NCBI GenBank assembly: GCA_964471755.1
Contig: CAYYJM010000042.1
Span: forward strand, 1 to 31,298
Length of the DNA stretch: 31,298 nucleotides
Source: CAYYJM01 sp964471755
Lineage (GTDB): Bacteria; Planctomycetota; Planctomycetia; Gemmatales; Gemmataceae
Direction: 5' to 3'
The notes under the pieces were generated by a model that did not search any database, was not told the origin of the DNA, and saw nothing but the letters and a program-made list of their open reading frames with translations. The position numbers and the translations under genes were made by a program. Positions 9,061-15,689 of the stretch are shown piece after piece (position 1 is the first letter of the stretch; the number at the start of each line of letters is the position of its first letter).

Positions 9061-9116
9061 AAGTCGAAAGCCCCTGGCCGAAATCGCGTCTCTTCCTCGC
9101 AGGCTGGAGACGAGTG

Positions 9117-9854
9117 TCAGCCGAGGGCGCTGCGCTGTCGGGCCTCGGTGTAGGCGGCTTCGAGATCGACGCATACTGGCCCCTCGATCTCGCGCAGCCA
9201 CAGTGGCAGTTCCGGCAGGGGCGTGCCCACGGTCAGTGACACCGGCCAGACACTGACCGTGGCCTTGTCCTCTCGCCGAAAGGGCCGATAGGCGGCGGCA
9301 TAGATCGCTGGCGTGCCGGGAAACCGTGGAGCGTCGCCGATGATCAGCCCGGCCATCTCGTCGTGCAGATTGGCCCGGCGTTCGGTCACCACGTCCACGA
9401 CGATCAGACCGATGCCCGCATTGAGGTAATTCAGGCACTTCATGGCGAACGCTCGACGTGCGGCCGGCCGAGCCTTGTTGCTGGGGTTGACGAGTTCGAT
9501 TGCCCCCACGAGCGTCGGGCCGGCCTCGGTGTTCATCACGAGAACGGTGAACTCGGCGGCGAAGACGGCGGCCATCTCCAGTGCCGGGGTCGGTGGCGAC
9601 CAGACCGGCGCGGCCAGGGTCGCCACGCCCCCCGACGTGGCGGTTCGATCGGATGCGTTCCCATTGTCGGAGAGGCGGTCGGTGGCCACGTCCACCTCGA
9701 TTCGGCCGTGTGACACCTGCGGCTCGGCGAAGTGACGGGGCGGGAGTACGCCAGCATTCAGCTGGGCGGCGAGTGAACTGGCCCAGTGGCTGTGAAATCC
9801 TTCCCACTTGCGCGTCTCGCTCAACGGCGGGTGGAAGTGGTCGAGCAGCGGCAT
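9117..9854 (-). CDS. DUF4058-like protein
   Basis: A 245-residue cytoplasmic protein with no signal peptide or membrane segment. The N-terminus MPLLDHFHPPLSETRKWEGF and then the HSHWASSLAAQLN and LPPRHFAEPQV segments match a family common in planctomycetes and cyanobacteria that I believe is annotated DUF4058, sometimes compared with restriction-like folds. The acidic positions in IEVDVATD, and later ELVNPSNK, which resembles the E-x-K half of a PD-(D/E)xK site, would fit that idea, but this is inference. ATG is preceded by TGGAGG at good spacing. It converges on glpD with 56 bp between the stops. Function is unknown. Confidence 0.72.
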   Translation of the reverse strand: MPLLDHFHPPLSETRKWEGFHSHWASSLAAQLNAGVLPPRHFAEPQVSHGRIEVDVATDRLSDNGNASDRTATSGGVATLAAPVWSPPTPALEMAAVFAAEFTVLVMNTEAGPTLVGAIELVNPSNKARPAARRAFAMKCLNYLNAGIGLIVVDVVTERRANLHDEMAGLIIGDAPRFPGTPAIYAAAYRPFRREDKATVSVWPVSLTVGTPLPELPLWLREIEGPVCVDLEAAYTEARQRSALG

Positions 9855-10081
9855 CGGAACCTCCAGGCGTCAAGGGAGCTGGAGTTATTCTACCAATCGG
9901 CGTGATTTCCCGCCAGGACGGGAGGATTGGAGGATTGGGAGGATTGGGGGATTGGTCTGGCTCTCCCTGGCCGCATCCCTGTAGTTGCGAGCAAAATGTA
10001 GGGCGGTCCGGAGCGCCAGCGACGGCCCGCCGATGCCACCGGAGCGCAGCGACACCGTCCGTAGTTGAAGACCAGGGCGGG
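9855..10081. other. Gene-free region with repeated motifs
   Basis: No credible gene here. Besides the GGATTGG microsatellite there is a duplicated CCGGAGCG(C)CAGCGAC motif at 10008-10023 and 10039-10053, flanked by GTAGTTG on both sides. This looks like a small decayed intergenic repeat. It forms the left edge of the accessory patch that holds the group II intron remnant. Confidence 0.5.
9920..9955. repeat. GGATTGG microsatellite (four copies)
   Basis: Four copies of GGATTGG at 8-9 bp spacing (GGAGGATTG-type units) in the spacer upstream of the DUF4058-like gene. The G-runs make a quadruplex possible on this strand. No coding frame runs through it convincingly. Confidence 0.7.
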
Positions 10082-10117
10082 GGTCGAAAGGGGTCGGGGG
10101 GGTCGAAAGGGGTCGGG
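10082..10117. repeat. 19-bp G-rich tandem repeat
   Basis: Two near-identical units reading GGTCGAAAGGGGTCGGG at 10082 and 10101, period 19 bp. The second unit is also the left arm of the hairpin described next. Confidence 0.7.
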
Positions 10118-10162
10118 AGTCTTTTCAGATCGGCAAGCAAAAGACTCCCGCCCCTCTCGACC
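10101..10162. repeat. REP/MITE-like long hairpin
   Basis: The core is a perfect 12-bp inverted repeat, CGGGAGTCTTTT (10114-10125) and AAAAGACTCCCG (10139-10150), with a 13-nt loop. The arms extend outwards imperfectly: GGTCGAAAGGGG on the left pairs with CCCCTCTCGACC on the right, giving a stem of about 24 bp per arm. The shape is that of a mobilised palindromic repeat. It ends within 5 bp of where homology to the group II intron protein begins. Confidence 0.65.
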
Positions 10163-10166
10163 GCGA

Positions 10167-10445
10167 CTCTGGGAGCTGTACTTCGAGGGGCGTGCCTTCG
10201 CGAAGCTGCGGCAAACGCTTGCCGGTCGGGATCGGATCCGTTATCTTTACAGCGAACAAGACGGCCGGTGCGTGGCGTGTGGCCAGCGGTTGCGTGAAGA
10301 CGAGCCGTGGCACATCCATCACCGCGAATGGCTTTCGCAGGGTGGCAGCGATCGCGTGGACAACCTGGAGGTGTTGCACGCGAACTGTCATCGCCAGAAA
10401 CACCACCCGGGCGTTGGAGACGGAACGCGCCGCGTCTCGATGTGA
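10167..10445 (+). pseudogene. C-terminal HNH fragment of a group II intron reverse transcriptase
   Basis: About 92 residues beginning at LWELYFEGRAF and ending at a TGA at 10445. It shows the zinc/HNH pattern of intron-encoded endonuclease domains: CVACGQRL, then WHIHHREWLSQGGSDRVDN, then LEVLHANCHRQKH. Upstream codons in the same frame (back to an ATG at 10065) are the REP-like hairpin and G-rich repeat, not protein homology. No reverse transcriptase or maturase domain remains. It is unlikely to be translated or active. A free-standing HNH nuclease is the alternative, but domain V right behind it makes an intron origin much more likely. Confidence 0.82.
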
Positions 10446-10462
10446 GGCGTTGGCGAAAGCAC

Positions 10463-10496
10463 AAGCCGGATGCGGTGAAAGCCGCACGTCCGATTT
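10463..10496 (+). ncRNA. Group II intron domain V (degenerate)
   Basis: A 34-nt hairpin with the AGC catalytic triad at positions 2-4, the terminal helix TGCGGTGAAAGCCGCAC and a GAAA tetraloop, all at canonical distances. Position 31 is A where G normally pairs with the triad C, so the basal helix carries a C-A mismatch. Confidence 0.85.
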
Positions 10497-10564
10497 CCTG
10501 GGGAGGGGGTCGGGGTAACTCGGCCTCCTTACCCAACCCCAAGGAGAAAAAATCGCTGATCGAC

Positions 10565-11026
10565 ATGGTTCCACGCGACTGGACGCCGCGACTTGCTTTG
10601 GCCATCGCTGGGGCATTACGCGAGTTTGCGTCTCATGTTGGCACCGAACCACTGGCGATGCTGGCCTTGGACTGCCACCCTTGGCACGGCAGCATTGGTA
10701 TCGCGGTGCTTACTGCGAAAGAAGTCGCCGCCGACAGAGCGCTTGACAATCCAGCCGAGATGGCAGCTTGGCGATTTTTCGATTTCGCGAGTGAGTTCGA
10801 CTCGTGGCATGCGGCAACCGCGTTGGGCCAAGAGATGAAGGCCGCGTATTATTCGGGTGACCGTCCGGCGGTAGTAGAGGCTTTTTTCAGCGCGTGCGCG
10901 GCAGCAATTACATCCGATGCCGTTGCCGTAGCACTTGAGGGTTTCATCCGAGTTGATGACTTCCGGCTCAGTGCAGCGCATCCAGACGACAGACGCGAGT
11001 TCGTCTCCGGGGCAGGCCGGGCATAA
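10565..11026 (+). CDS. Hypothetical protein of the accessory patch
   Basis: A 153-residue soluble protein with no signal peptide or transmembrane helix, starting MVPRDWTPRLALAIAGALRE. Notable stretches are LALDCHPWHGSIGIAVL, NPAEMAAWRFFDFASEF and a C-terminal SAAHPDDRREFV. It resembles small alpha/beta proteins annotated as DUF4303-like or SUKH/immunity-like in planctomycetes, but I am not sure of the family. The ATG at 10565 is 18 bp after AAGGAG (10541), long spacing, and the ribosome site lies directly after the intron's 3' end. The frame also stays open through the intron tail, but that part is not homologous to anything coding. The local sequence looks less GC-rich than the flanks. Confidence 0.6.
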   Translation: MVPRDWTPRLALAIAGALREFASHVGTEPLAMLALDCHPWHGSIGIAVLTAKEVAADRALDNPAEMAAWRFFDFASEFDSWHAATALGQEMKAAYYSGDRPAVVEAFFSACAAAITSDAVAVALEGFIRVDDFRLSAAHPDDRREFVSGAGRA

Positions 11027-11096
11027 CGAGATGGACATGTTCCCGGACACCGAACACTTCGGCTCGGTGGAATCTGGAAATCTGGGAGGTACTTCG

Positions 11097-11104
11097 GTTA
11101 GAAT
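11097..11104 (+). promoter_or_regulatory. -10-like element before the antitoxin
   Basis: GTTAGAAT, with TAGAAT at 11099-11104, ends only 6 bp before the ATG at 11111, and the nearest AGG-rich site is about 21 bp upstream. If it is the real -10 element, the mRNA would be leaderless. No convincing -35 is visible. Confidence 0.3.
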
Positions 11105-11110
11105 ACTCGT

Positions 11111-11344
11111 ATGGATACCCTCCTCTCCCGCATCACGATTGATCCCGCAGTCTGTCACGGCAAACCGTGCGTCCGTGGGCTGCGCTACCCTGTTGAGACC
11201 TTGCTGGAACTGCTCAGTTCGGGCATGACCAGCGATGAAATCCTGGCCGACTATGAGGATCTGGAGCGTGAGGATCTGCTGGCGGTCCTGGCCTTCGCCG
11301 CCCGGCTGGCCCGCACGCGCCGCCTCCAGCCGGTGAGCCCATGA
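11111..11344 (+). CDS. DUF433 antitoxin (VapB45-like)
   Basis: A 77-residue DUF433 protein, the probable antitoxin of a type II pair. The family core is clear: ITIDPAVCHGKPCVRGLRYPV at the start, then the helix-turn-helix-like segment MTSDEILADYEDLEREDLLAVL and a short basic tail. DUF433 proteins usually bind DNA and neutralise a PIN-like partner encoded directly downstream, which is the arrangement here: its stop overlaps the toxin start as ATGA. They often repress their own operon, but no operator is obvious. The length is typical. It lies in the accessory patch after the intron remnant. Confidence 0.88.
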   Translation: MDTLLSRITIDPAVCHGKPCVRGLRYPVETLLELLSSGMTSDEILADYEDLEREDLLAVLAFAARLARTRRLQPVSP

Positions 11345-11694
11345 ACTTCCTGGTGGACGCCCAACTGCCCCGGCGGATGACGGCGTGGTTGGCGGCTGCA
11401 GGGTGCGACGCCATCCACACGCTGGACTTGCCGGACGCGAACCTGACGACTGACGAGCAGGTTAACGACGTGGCCGACCGGGAGCAGCGCGTGGTCATCA
11501 CGAAGGATGCCGACTTCGTGGACTCCCACATCCTCCAAGGGCGGCCACCGAAATTGCTTCTGATCTCGACCGGAAACATCAGCAACCGGGATCTGGAAAC
11601 GCTGCTGGTGCCACTCATCCCGGACATGGTCCGCGAGTTTGGGTCGCACTCGTTCCTGGAGTTCGGCCGGATCGGGATTGTCATTCGTGGGTAA
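11341..11694 (+). CDS. DUF5615 PIN-like toxin
   Basis: A 117-residue protein of the DUF5615/Mut7-C PIN-like family, probable ribonuclease toxin paired with the DUF433 antitoxin. The start MNFLVDAQLPRRM carries the first acidic residue (Asp6). The middle has VADREQRVVITKDADFVDS with the conserved TKDxDF motif (two acidic residues). The C-terminal LLISTGNISNRDLETLL matches the family's substrate-side helix. All expected acidic positions are present, so it is likely active. Translation is coupled to the antitoxin through a 4-bp overlap (ATGA, 11341-11344). The RNA target cannot be inferred. Confidence 0.87.
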   Translation: MNFLVDAQLPRRMTAWLAAAGCDAIHTLDLPDANLTTDEQVNDVADREQRVVITKDADFVDSHILQGRPPKLLLISTGNISNRDLETLLVPLIPDMVREFGSHSFLEFGRIGIVIRG

Positions 11695-11711
11695 TTGGTG
11701 GTCAGCCAATT
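11693..11711. terminator. Short hairpin at the end of the toxin gene
   Basis: AATTGG (11693-11698) and CCAATT (11706-11711) form a 6-bp stem overlapping the toxin stop codon. There is no T-tract, so terminator function is weakly supported. Its right arm overlaps the -35 element of the next promoter. Confidence 0.25.
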
Positions 11712-11738
11712 GTCGGCCCTAATTCGGTGCGGTATCAT
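11710..11738 (+). promoter_or_regulatory. Sigma-70-type promoter for the 61-residue gene
   Basis: TTGTCG at 11710-11715 and TATCAT at 11733-11738 with exactly 17 bp between, 41 bp before the ATG at 11780. This is the best-formed promoter in the window. Confidence 0.5.
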
Positions 11739-11779
11739 CTCTATCGAATCACTTCACACAACGAAAGAGGGAGGCCGCG

Positions 11780-11965
11780 ATGGACCGAGAGACCTCCACC
11801 ACAACAATCGAGGCGCTCCAGAACCGGAGGCCGTTCAAGCCGTTCACGGTGGCTTTGGTGGATGGGAATCGGGATGAAGTCGATCGCCCAAACATTCTCG
11901 CGGTGGGTGAGGGCGTCGGCCAGGTCATCGGCGACCTGTCCGGACGCGAGGCCGAGGCTGGCTGA
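11780..11965 (+). CDS. Small protein with RPFKPFTV motif
   Basis: A 61-residue protein, MDRETSTTTIEALQNRRPFK then PFTVALVDGNRDEVDRPNIL. The motif x-RPFxPFxxxLxDGxxxxVxxP is common in very small planctomycete proteins of unknown function that are usually somewhat longer (about 70-90 residues). The match covers the first 45 residues; the tail (GDLSGREAEAG) does not match what I expect, so the C-terminus may be truncated or frameshifted. A strong GAGGGAGG lies just before the ATG, and a well-spaced promoter precedes it. No signal peptide or membrane segment. Function unknown. Confidence 0.6.
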   Translation: MDRETSTTTIEALQNRRPFKPFTVALVDGNRDEVDRPNILAVGEGVGQVIGDLSGREAEAG

Positions 11966-11967
11966 AG

Positions 11968-12000
11968 AACACCGACCCTGGTCGTTCAGTGGCCGGTGTT
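11968..12000. terminator. Hairpin after the 61-residue gene
   Basis: AACACCG and CGGTGTT pair across a 19-nt loop immediately after the stop codon. It is followed by only a short T-containing stretch (ACCTTTC), so it is a weak terminator candidate. Confidence 0.25.
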
Positions 12001-12035
12001 ACCTTTCACAGGGGGATTCCAATTGGGGTTGGCTG

Positions 12036-12602
12036 GTGCGGGACTGGCAGTGGCCGGCCGCCGCGTTGTTCGCCGCTGCCTTCCTGCTCGCGCTGCTGCC
12101 CCTGTTCGCCGTCCAGGCAGGGGCCACGATGGCCCTGGTGTACGCGCAACTCCCGATCTACATGCTCCACCAGGGGGAGGAACATGCCGGGGACCGGTTC
12201 CGCCTCTACATCAATCGGGTACTCGCCGGCGGTCGTGAGGCGCTGACACCCGCCGCGACCTTCTGGATCAACTCGCTGGGCGTGTGGGCCGTCGATCTGG
12301 CCGCCCTCTATCTGACCTGGATGGTCGGACCGTCGGCCGGCCTGGTGGCCGGGTATCTGGCGGTCGTCAACGCCATGCTCCACATCGTTCCGGCGCTCGC
12401 CCGGCGGGAGTACAACCCCGGGTTGCTGACCGCCGTTCTGCTGTTCCTGCCGGTGGGCGGCTGGTGCGTGGCCCAGGTTGGTTTCGAGGCCGGACTGCTC
12501 GCCCACGCCATCGGGCTTGCGTTGGCCATCGGCGTACACGCGGTGGTGGTCGTGTACGTGGTGGGGCGACTCGCCCGACTGCCGAAAGCCACCTCTCCGT
12601 GA
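12036..12602 (+). CDS. HXXEE domain integral membrane protein
   Basis: About 188 residues if GTG 12036 is the start. The sequence before it in the same frame is unlikely to be coding, and ATG 12129 would remove the first hydrophobic helix. The HXXEE signature occurs as YMLHQGEEHAGDRF. About four hydrophobic segments follow: AAALFAAAFLLALLPLFAV, FWINSLGVWAVDLAALYLTW, LVAGYLAVVNAMLHIVPALA and a C-terminal pair around AHAIGLALAIGVHAVVVVYV. The conserved second His lies in AMLHIVPAL. HXXEE proteins are of unknown function; the conserved His/Glu suggest metal binding in the membrane. The start is uncertain because no good ribosome site is visible. Confidence 0.72.
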   Translation: MRDWQWPAAALFAAAFLLALLPLFAVQAGATMALVYAQLPIYMLHQGEEHAGDRFRLYINRVLAGGREALTPAATFWINSLGVWAVDLAALYLTWMVGPSAGLVAGYLAVVNAMLHIVPALARREYNPGLLTAVLLFLPVGGWCVAQVGFEAGLLAHAIGLALAIGVHAVVVVYVVGRLARLPKATSP

Positions 12603-12743
12603 ACGGACCCGGCGGTGTAGAATCAGGCCAGATCAGGGTTAGTGTTGTCCGACCCGCCTGGAGGATGTGTCCAGTTCGAGGCTACCGCCCCAGCGGCTGA
12701 CATGGTATCGTGGCGCTGGACATTCCCGCCTGAGGTATCCCCG

Positions 12744-15689
12744 ATGCGTTCACTGCTCCGACACCTCCCCGCGAGCCGCTTCCTATTCAGCCTCCTGGTC
12801 CTGCTCGCGATCGGCGTGAGTGTCCAGGCCGGCGACCCCTACCAGGACCGGGTGCGGCCCTTTCTCAACGAGTACTGCGTTCGCTGCCATGATGCGAAGA
12901 CCAAACGCGGCGACCTCGACCTGACACGCTACCCGACCACGGCGAAGCTCGCCGAGGACTTCCGCCAGTGGGAACACGTTGTCACCTTCCTGAAGAAGGC
13001 CGAGATGCCGCCCGCCACGGCGAAGCAGCCGTCGGCCGAGTTGCGCACCGCGATGATCGCCACGCTGGAGCAGGTCCTGCTCGGCGAGGCCCGCAAGCTG
13101 GCCGGTGATCCCGGCGTCGTCCCATCGCGCCGGCTGACCAATGCCGAGTACGATCACTCCATCCACGACCTGACCGGCGTGGACATCCGGCCGGCCCTGG
13201 CGTTCCCGGTCGATCCGGCCTCCGGCGAGGGATTCAACAACACCGGCGAGGCCCTGATCCTGTCGCCGGGCCTGTTCAAGAAGTACTACGCCGCCGCCGA
13301 GCTGGTCGCTGATCACGCCGTCTTGACGACTGAGGGCCTGCGCTTCGCCCCGCATCCCGTCGTCACCTTCGCCGATCGACAGAAGTTCTACGAGCAACAG
13401 ATCCTCCGCTTCTACGAGGCCCATGCCGTCGATCACGCGAAGTACCTGACAGCCCTGTGGCAGTACAAACACCGCCCCGACGATCAGAAGGGAGAGACCG
13501 TCGAGGGCTGGTCCACCGCTCACGGCCTGAGCCCGAAGTTCGCCCGCCTGCTCTGGGACGCCCTGGAGGGCAAATCGGCCGATCGCCACTTCCTGGCCTG
13601 GCTCCGCGACCGCTGGACGAAGTTCCCCGTCTCGAAGAACGTCGATGCCATTCAGAACGCCGCACGCTCCCTGGCGGACGACGCCCGGAAACTCGGCACG
13701 GACCTCTGCCCCCGCGAAACGGCCGCCATCGTGGCCAACGCCGGCAACGGACCCATCGACCACCTCGCCCGCCGTCGCCGGACGGCCGCCAGCCGTGACA
13801 CGTTCGACCCGACCAGCCTCGCGAAACTCCGGATCACCATTCCGAACCTCCGCGGAGTCGGCAAGGACGATCCCGCGATCGCCGCATCCGGGGCGGCGTT
13901 CTGCCGACTGTTCCCCAACCGCTTCGTCTACGTCGATGACACCCGCGGCCTGTCCTCTGGATTCCACCTGATCGAGGGCTTCTTCNNNNNNNNNNTCGGC
14001 CAGTCCGTTGATTCCTTTGGGATTGCCAGCCGCGACGATCAGCCCCTGTGCCGGTCCGTCCTGACCGACGACGAGAGACGCGAACTGGATCGTCTCTGGC
14101 GTGAACTGACCTTCGTCACCGGCATCTGGGAGAAGCTCCTGCGCGGCTTCGTCTTCTTCGAGCGCTCCGAGCGAAACTTCCTCAAGCACCCCGACTTCGA
14201 CGGCTTCAAGGAGGAAGACCCCGACCTCGTCCGCGACGAGACGGTCGCTCGCTTCGAGGCCGTCTACCGGAAGCGGGCGCAGGTCAAGGGGACGGCCGAG
14301 GAGATCGCCCGGCATCCCATCAGCGTCTTCTTCGCCGAGGTCCGCGCCGGCCTGCGTGATCATGCGACGATGCTGAAACAGGCCGAGACACTCTACCTCC
14401 GCGATCTGCTCGCCTTCGCCGAACGGGCCTATCGCCGACCGCTGACCGACGCCGAGAAGCGGAAGCTCGAGACGTTCTATCACGACGTTCGCCGGGACCC
14501 GGACCATGGTTCCGAGTCGGCCGTACGAGCGTCGCTGGTCCGCATCCTCGTCTCTCCGCACTTCTGCCTGCACCTCACCCCCGCCCCGGTCGGCGACACC
14601 GTCGCTCCACTCACCGATCTGGCTCTCGCCTCGCGTCTGAGCTACTTCCTCTGGTCGGGTCCGCCCGATGACACGCTGCTCGACCTGGCGAAGGCCGGCA
14701 AGTTGCAGGACCCGAAGATCCTGCGCGAACAGGTCGCCCGGATGCTCCGAGATCCGAAGGTGAGCCGATTCGCTCGCGAGTTCTTCGGACAGTGGCTCGG
14801 CCATCGCGATTTCCTGACGCAGGAGACGGTCAATCGTCAGGTCTTTCCGATGTTCAACGATGACCTGAAGCAGGCGATGTTCGAGGAACCGACTCGCCTG
14901 ATCACCGACCTGATCCAGCGTGATCGACCGATCACCGAGTTGCTCGCCGGCGACACGACGTTCGTCAACCGCGCTCTCGCCCGGCACTACGGTCTGCCCT
15001 GGAGCGGAGCCGATGACGAGTGGCAGCGAGTGACAGGGCTGCGTCAGAAGGGCCGGGGCGGTCTTCTCGGTATGGCCGTCTTCCTCACGAAGAACTCGCA
15101 GCCGCAGCGGACCAGCCCGGTCAAGCGCGGCTTCTGGGTTGTTCACAAGCTCCTCGGCGAACACATCCCGCCGCCGCCACCGGACGTCGCCGTCCTGCCG
15201 GCGAAGGAGACCGACACCAACGGCAAGACCATCCGCGAGCTGCTCCGCCTCCACGTCGCGGAGGCCGCCTGCGCTCGCTGCCACCAGCGCTTCGATCCGG
15301 TCGGCCTGGCCATGGAGGGTTTCGATCCGATCGGCCGCTTGCGGGGGAACGATCTGGCGGGCCGACCCGTCGATAACGTGGTATCCTTACCGACCGGGAA
15401 GAAGGTTCGCGGCGTGCCGGAATTCGGAACCTACCTGGCCCGGGAGCGCGGCCACGACTTCGAGCGGACTCTGTGCGCGAAGTTCCTCGGCTACGCCCTG
15501 GGTCGCTCCCTGCAACTGTCCGATCAGCCCCTGCTGGAGACGATGCAGACCGCCCTGGAGAAGAAGGACCATCAACTGGCCGTGCTGTTCGACCTCGTCG
15601 TCGCCAGCCCGCAATTCCGCACGCAACGCTGCCAGAATTTTTCCCCTACCCGGTTCCAGACACGCCCCCCAATCGGAGGCTCGAAATGA
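12744..15689 (+). CDS. Planctomycete cytochrome-type protein, DUF1587/1595/1592/1588/1585
   Basis: About 981 residues, exported. ATG 12744 is chosen because it follows GAGG and opens the signal peptide RFLFSLLVLLAIGVSVQAGD. Next is a haem-c motif, CVRCH (near residue 45). Then in order: DUF1587 (PSRRLTNAEYDHSIHDLTG), DUF1595 (LLAFAERAYRRPLTDAEK), DUF1592 (LASRLSYFLWSGPPDDTLLD), DUF1588 with LTKNSQPQRTSPVKRG and a further CARCH, and DUF1585 (GHDFERTLCAKFLGYALGRS). This is the full architecture known from planctomycetes. A 10-N gap lies near residue 415, and about 36 bp after it do not fit the family. It overlaps the DUF1552 gene as ATGA. The role is unproven; electron transfer or extracellular catabolism is suspected. 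Confidence 0.92.
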   Translation: MRSLLRHLPASRFLFSLLVLLAIGVSVQAGDPYQDRVRPFLNEYCVRCHDAKTKRGDLDLTRYPTTAKLAEDFRQWEHVVTFLKKAEMPPATAKQPSAELRTAMIATLEQVLLGEARKLAGDPGVVPSRRLTNAEYDHSIHDLTGVDIRPALAFPVDPASGEGFNNTGEALILSPGLFKKYYAAAELVADHAVLTTEGLRFAPHPVVTFADRQKFYEQQILRFYEAHAVDHAKYLTALWQYKHRPDDQKGETVEGWSTAHGLSPKFARLLWDALEGKSADRHFLAWLRDRWTKFPVSKNVDAIQNAARSLADDARKLGTDLCPRETAAIVANAGNGPIDHLARRRRTAASRDTFDPTSLAKLRITIPNLRGVGKDDPAIAASGAAFCRLFPNRFVYVDDTRGLSSGFHLIEGFFXXXXGQSVDSFGIASRDDQPLCRSVLTDDERRELDRLWRELTFVTGIWEKLLRGFVFFERSERNFLKHPDFDGFKEEDPDLVRDETVARFEAVYRKRAQVKGTAEEIARHPISVFFAEVRAGLRDHATMLKQAETLYLRDLLAFAERAYRRPLTDAEKRKLETFYHDVRRDPDHGSESAVRASLVRILVSPHFCLHLTPAPVGDTVAPLTDLALASRLSYFLWSGPPDDTLLDLAKAGKLQDPKILREQVARMLRDPKVSRFAREFFGQWLGHRDFLTQETVNRQVFPMFNDDLKQAMFEEPTRLITDLIQRDRPITELLAGDTTFVNRALARHYGLPWSGADDEWQRVTGLRQKGRGGLLGMAVFLTKNSQPQRTSPVKRGFWVVHKLLGEHIPPPPPDVAVLPAKETDTNGKTIRELLRLHVAEAACARCHQRFDPVGLAMEGFDPIGRLRGNDLAGRPVDNVVSLPTGKKVRGVPEFGTYLARERGHDFERTLCAKFLGYALGRSLQLSDQPLLETMQTALEKKDHQLAVLFDLVVASPQFRTQRCQNFSPTRFQTRPPIGGSK
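13986..13995. other. Assembly gap (10 Ns) in the DUF1592-type gene
   Basis: Ten unknown bases. The left flank encodes HLIEGFF, and the expected continuation RDDQPL appears only after a further 36 bp (13996-14031). The frame is kept. Confidence 0.9.

Larger units (their letters stand above)
10167..10537 (+). mobile_element. Group II intron remnant (3' end: HNH fragment, domains V and VI)
   Basis: Three parts occur in the order found at the 3' end of a bacterial group II intron: the C-terminal HNH endonuclease part of the intron-encoded protein (to 10445), a 34-nt domain V at 10463-10496, and a domain VI-like hairpin that closes near 10531 and ends in ...CCCAAC at 10537. The terminal AC fits the AY rule, and an unpaired A at 10531 followed by six nucleotides fits the branch point. 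The 5' ribozyme domains, reverse transcriptase and maturase are absent, so this is a dead remnant. The left break coincides with the REP-like hairpin. Confidence 0.85.

Noticed and set aside
9920..10120. A G-quadruplex-controlled promoter for the DUF4058-like gene
   Set aside because: G-runs exist, but nothing ties them to that gene's promoter. Recorded only as repeats.
10065..10166. ATG at 10065 as the start of an HNH nuclease gene
   Set aside because: The first 34 codons are the G-rich repeat and hairpin with no homology, and domain V follows the frame, so the HNH part is an intron relic.
9117..12602. A defence island
   Set aside because: Only one toxin-antitoxin pair is present; no restriction, CBASS, retron or other defence genes. 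The HNH fragment belongs to an intron, and no retron RNA or reverse transcriptase is present.
12783..15284. A minus-strand open frame of 833 codons opposite the DUF1592-type gene
   Set aside because: The opposite strand carries a full known domain series. The antisense product is compositionally biased with no motif.
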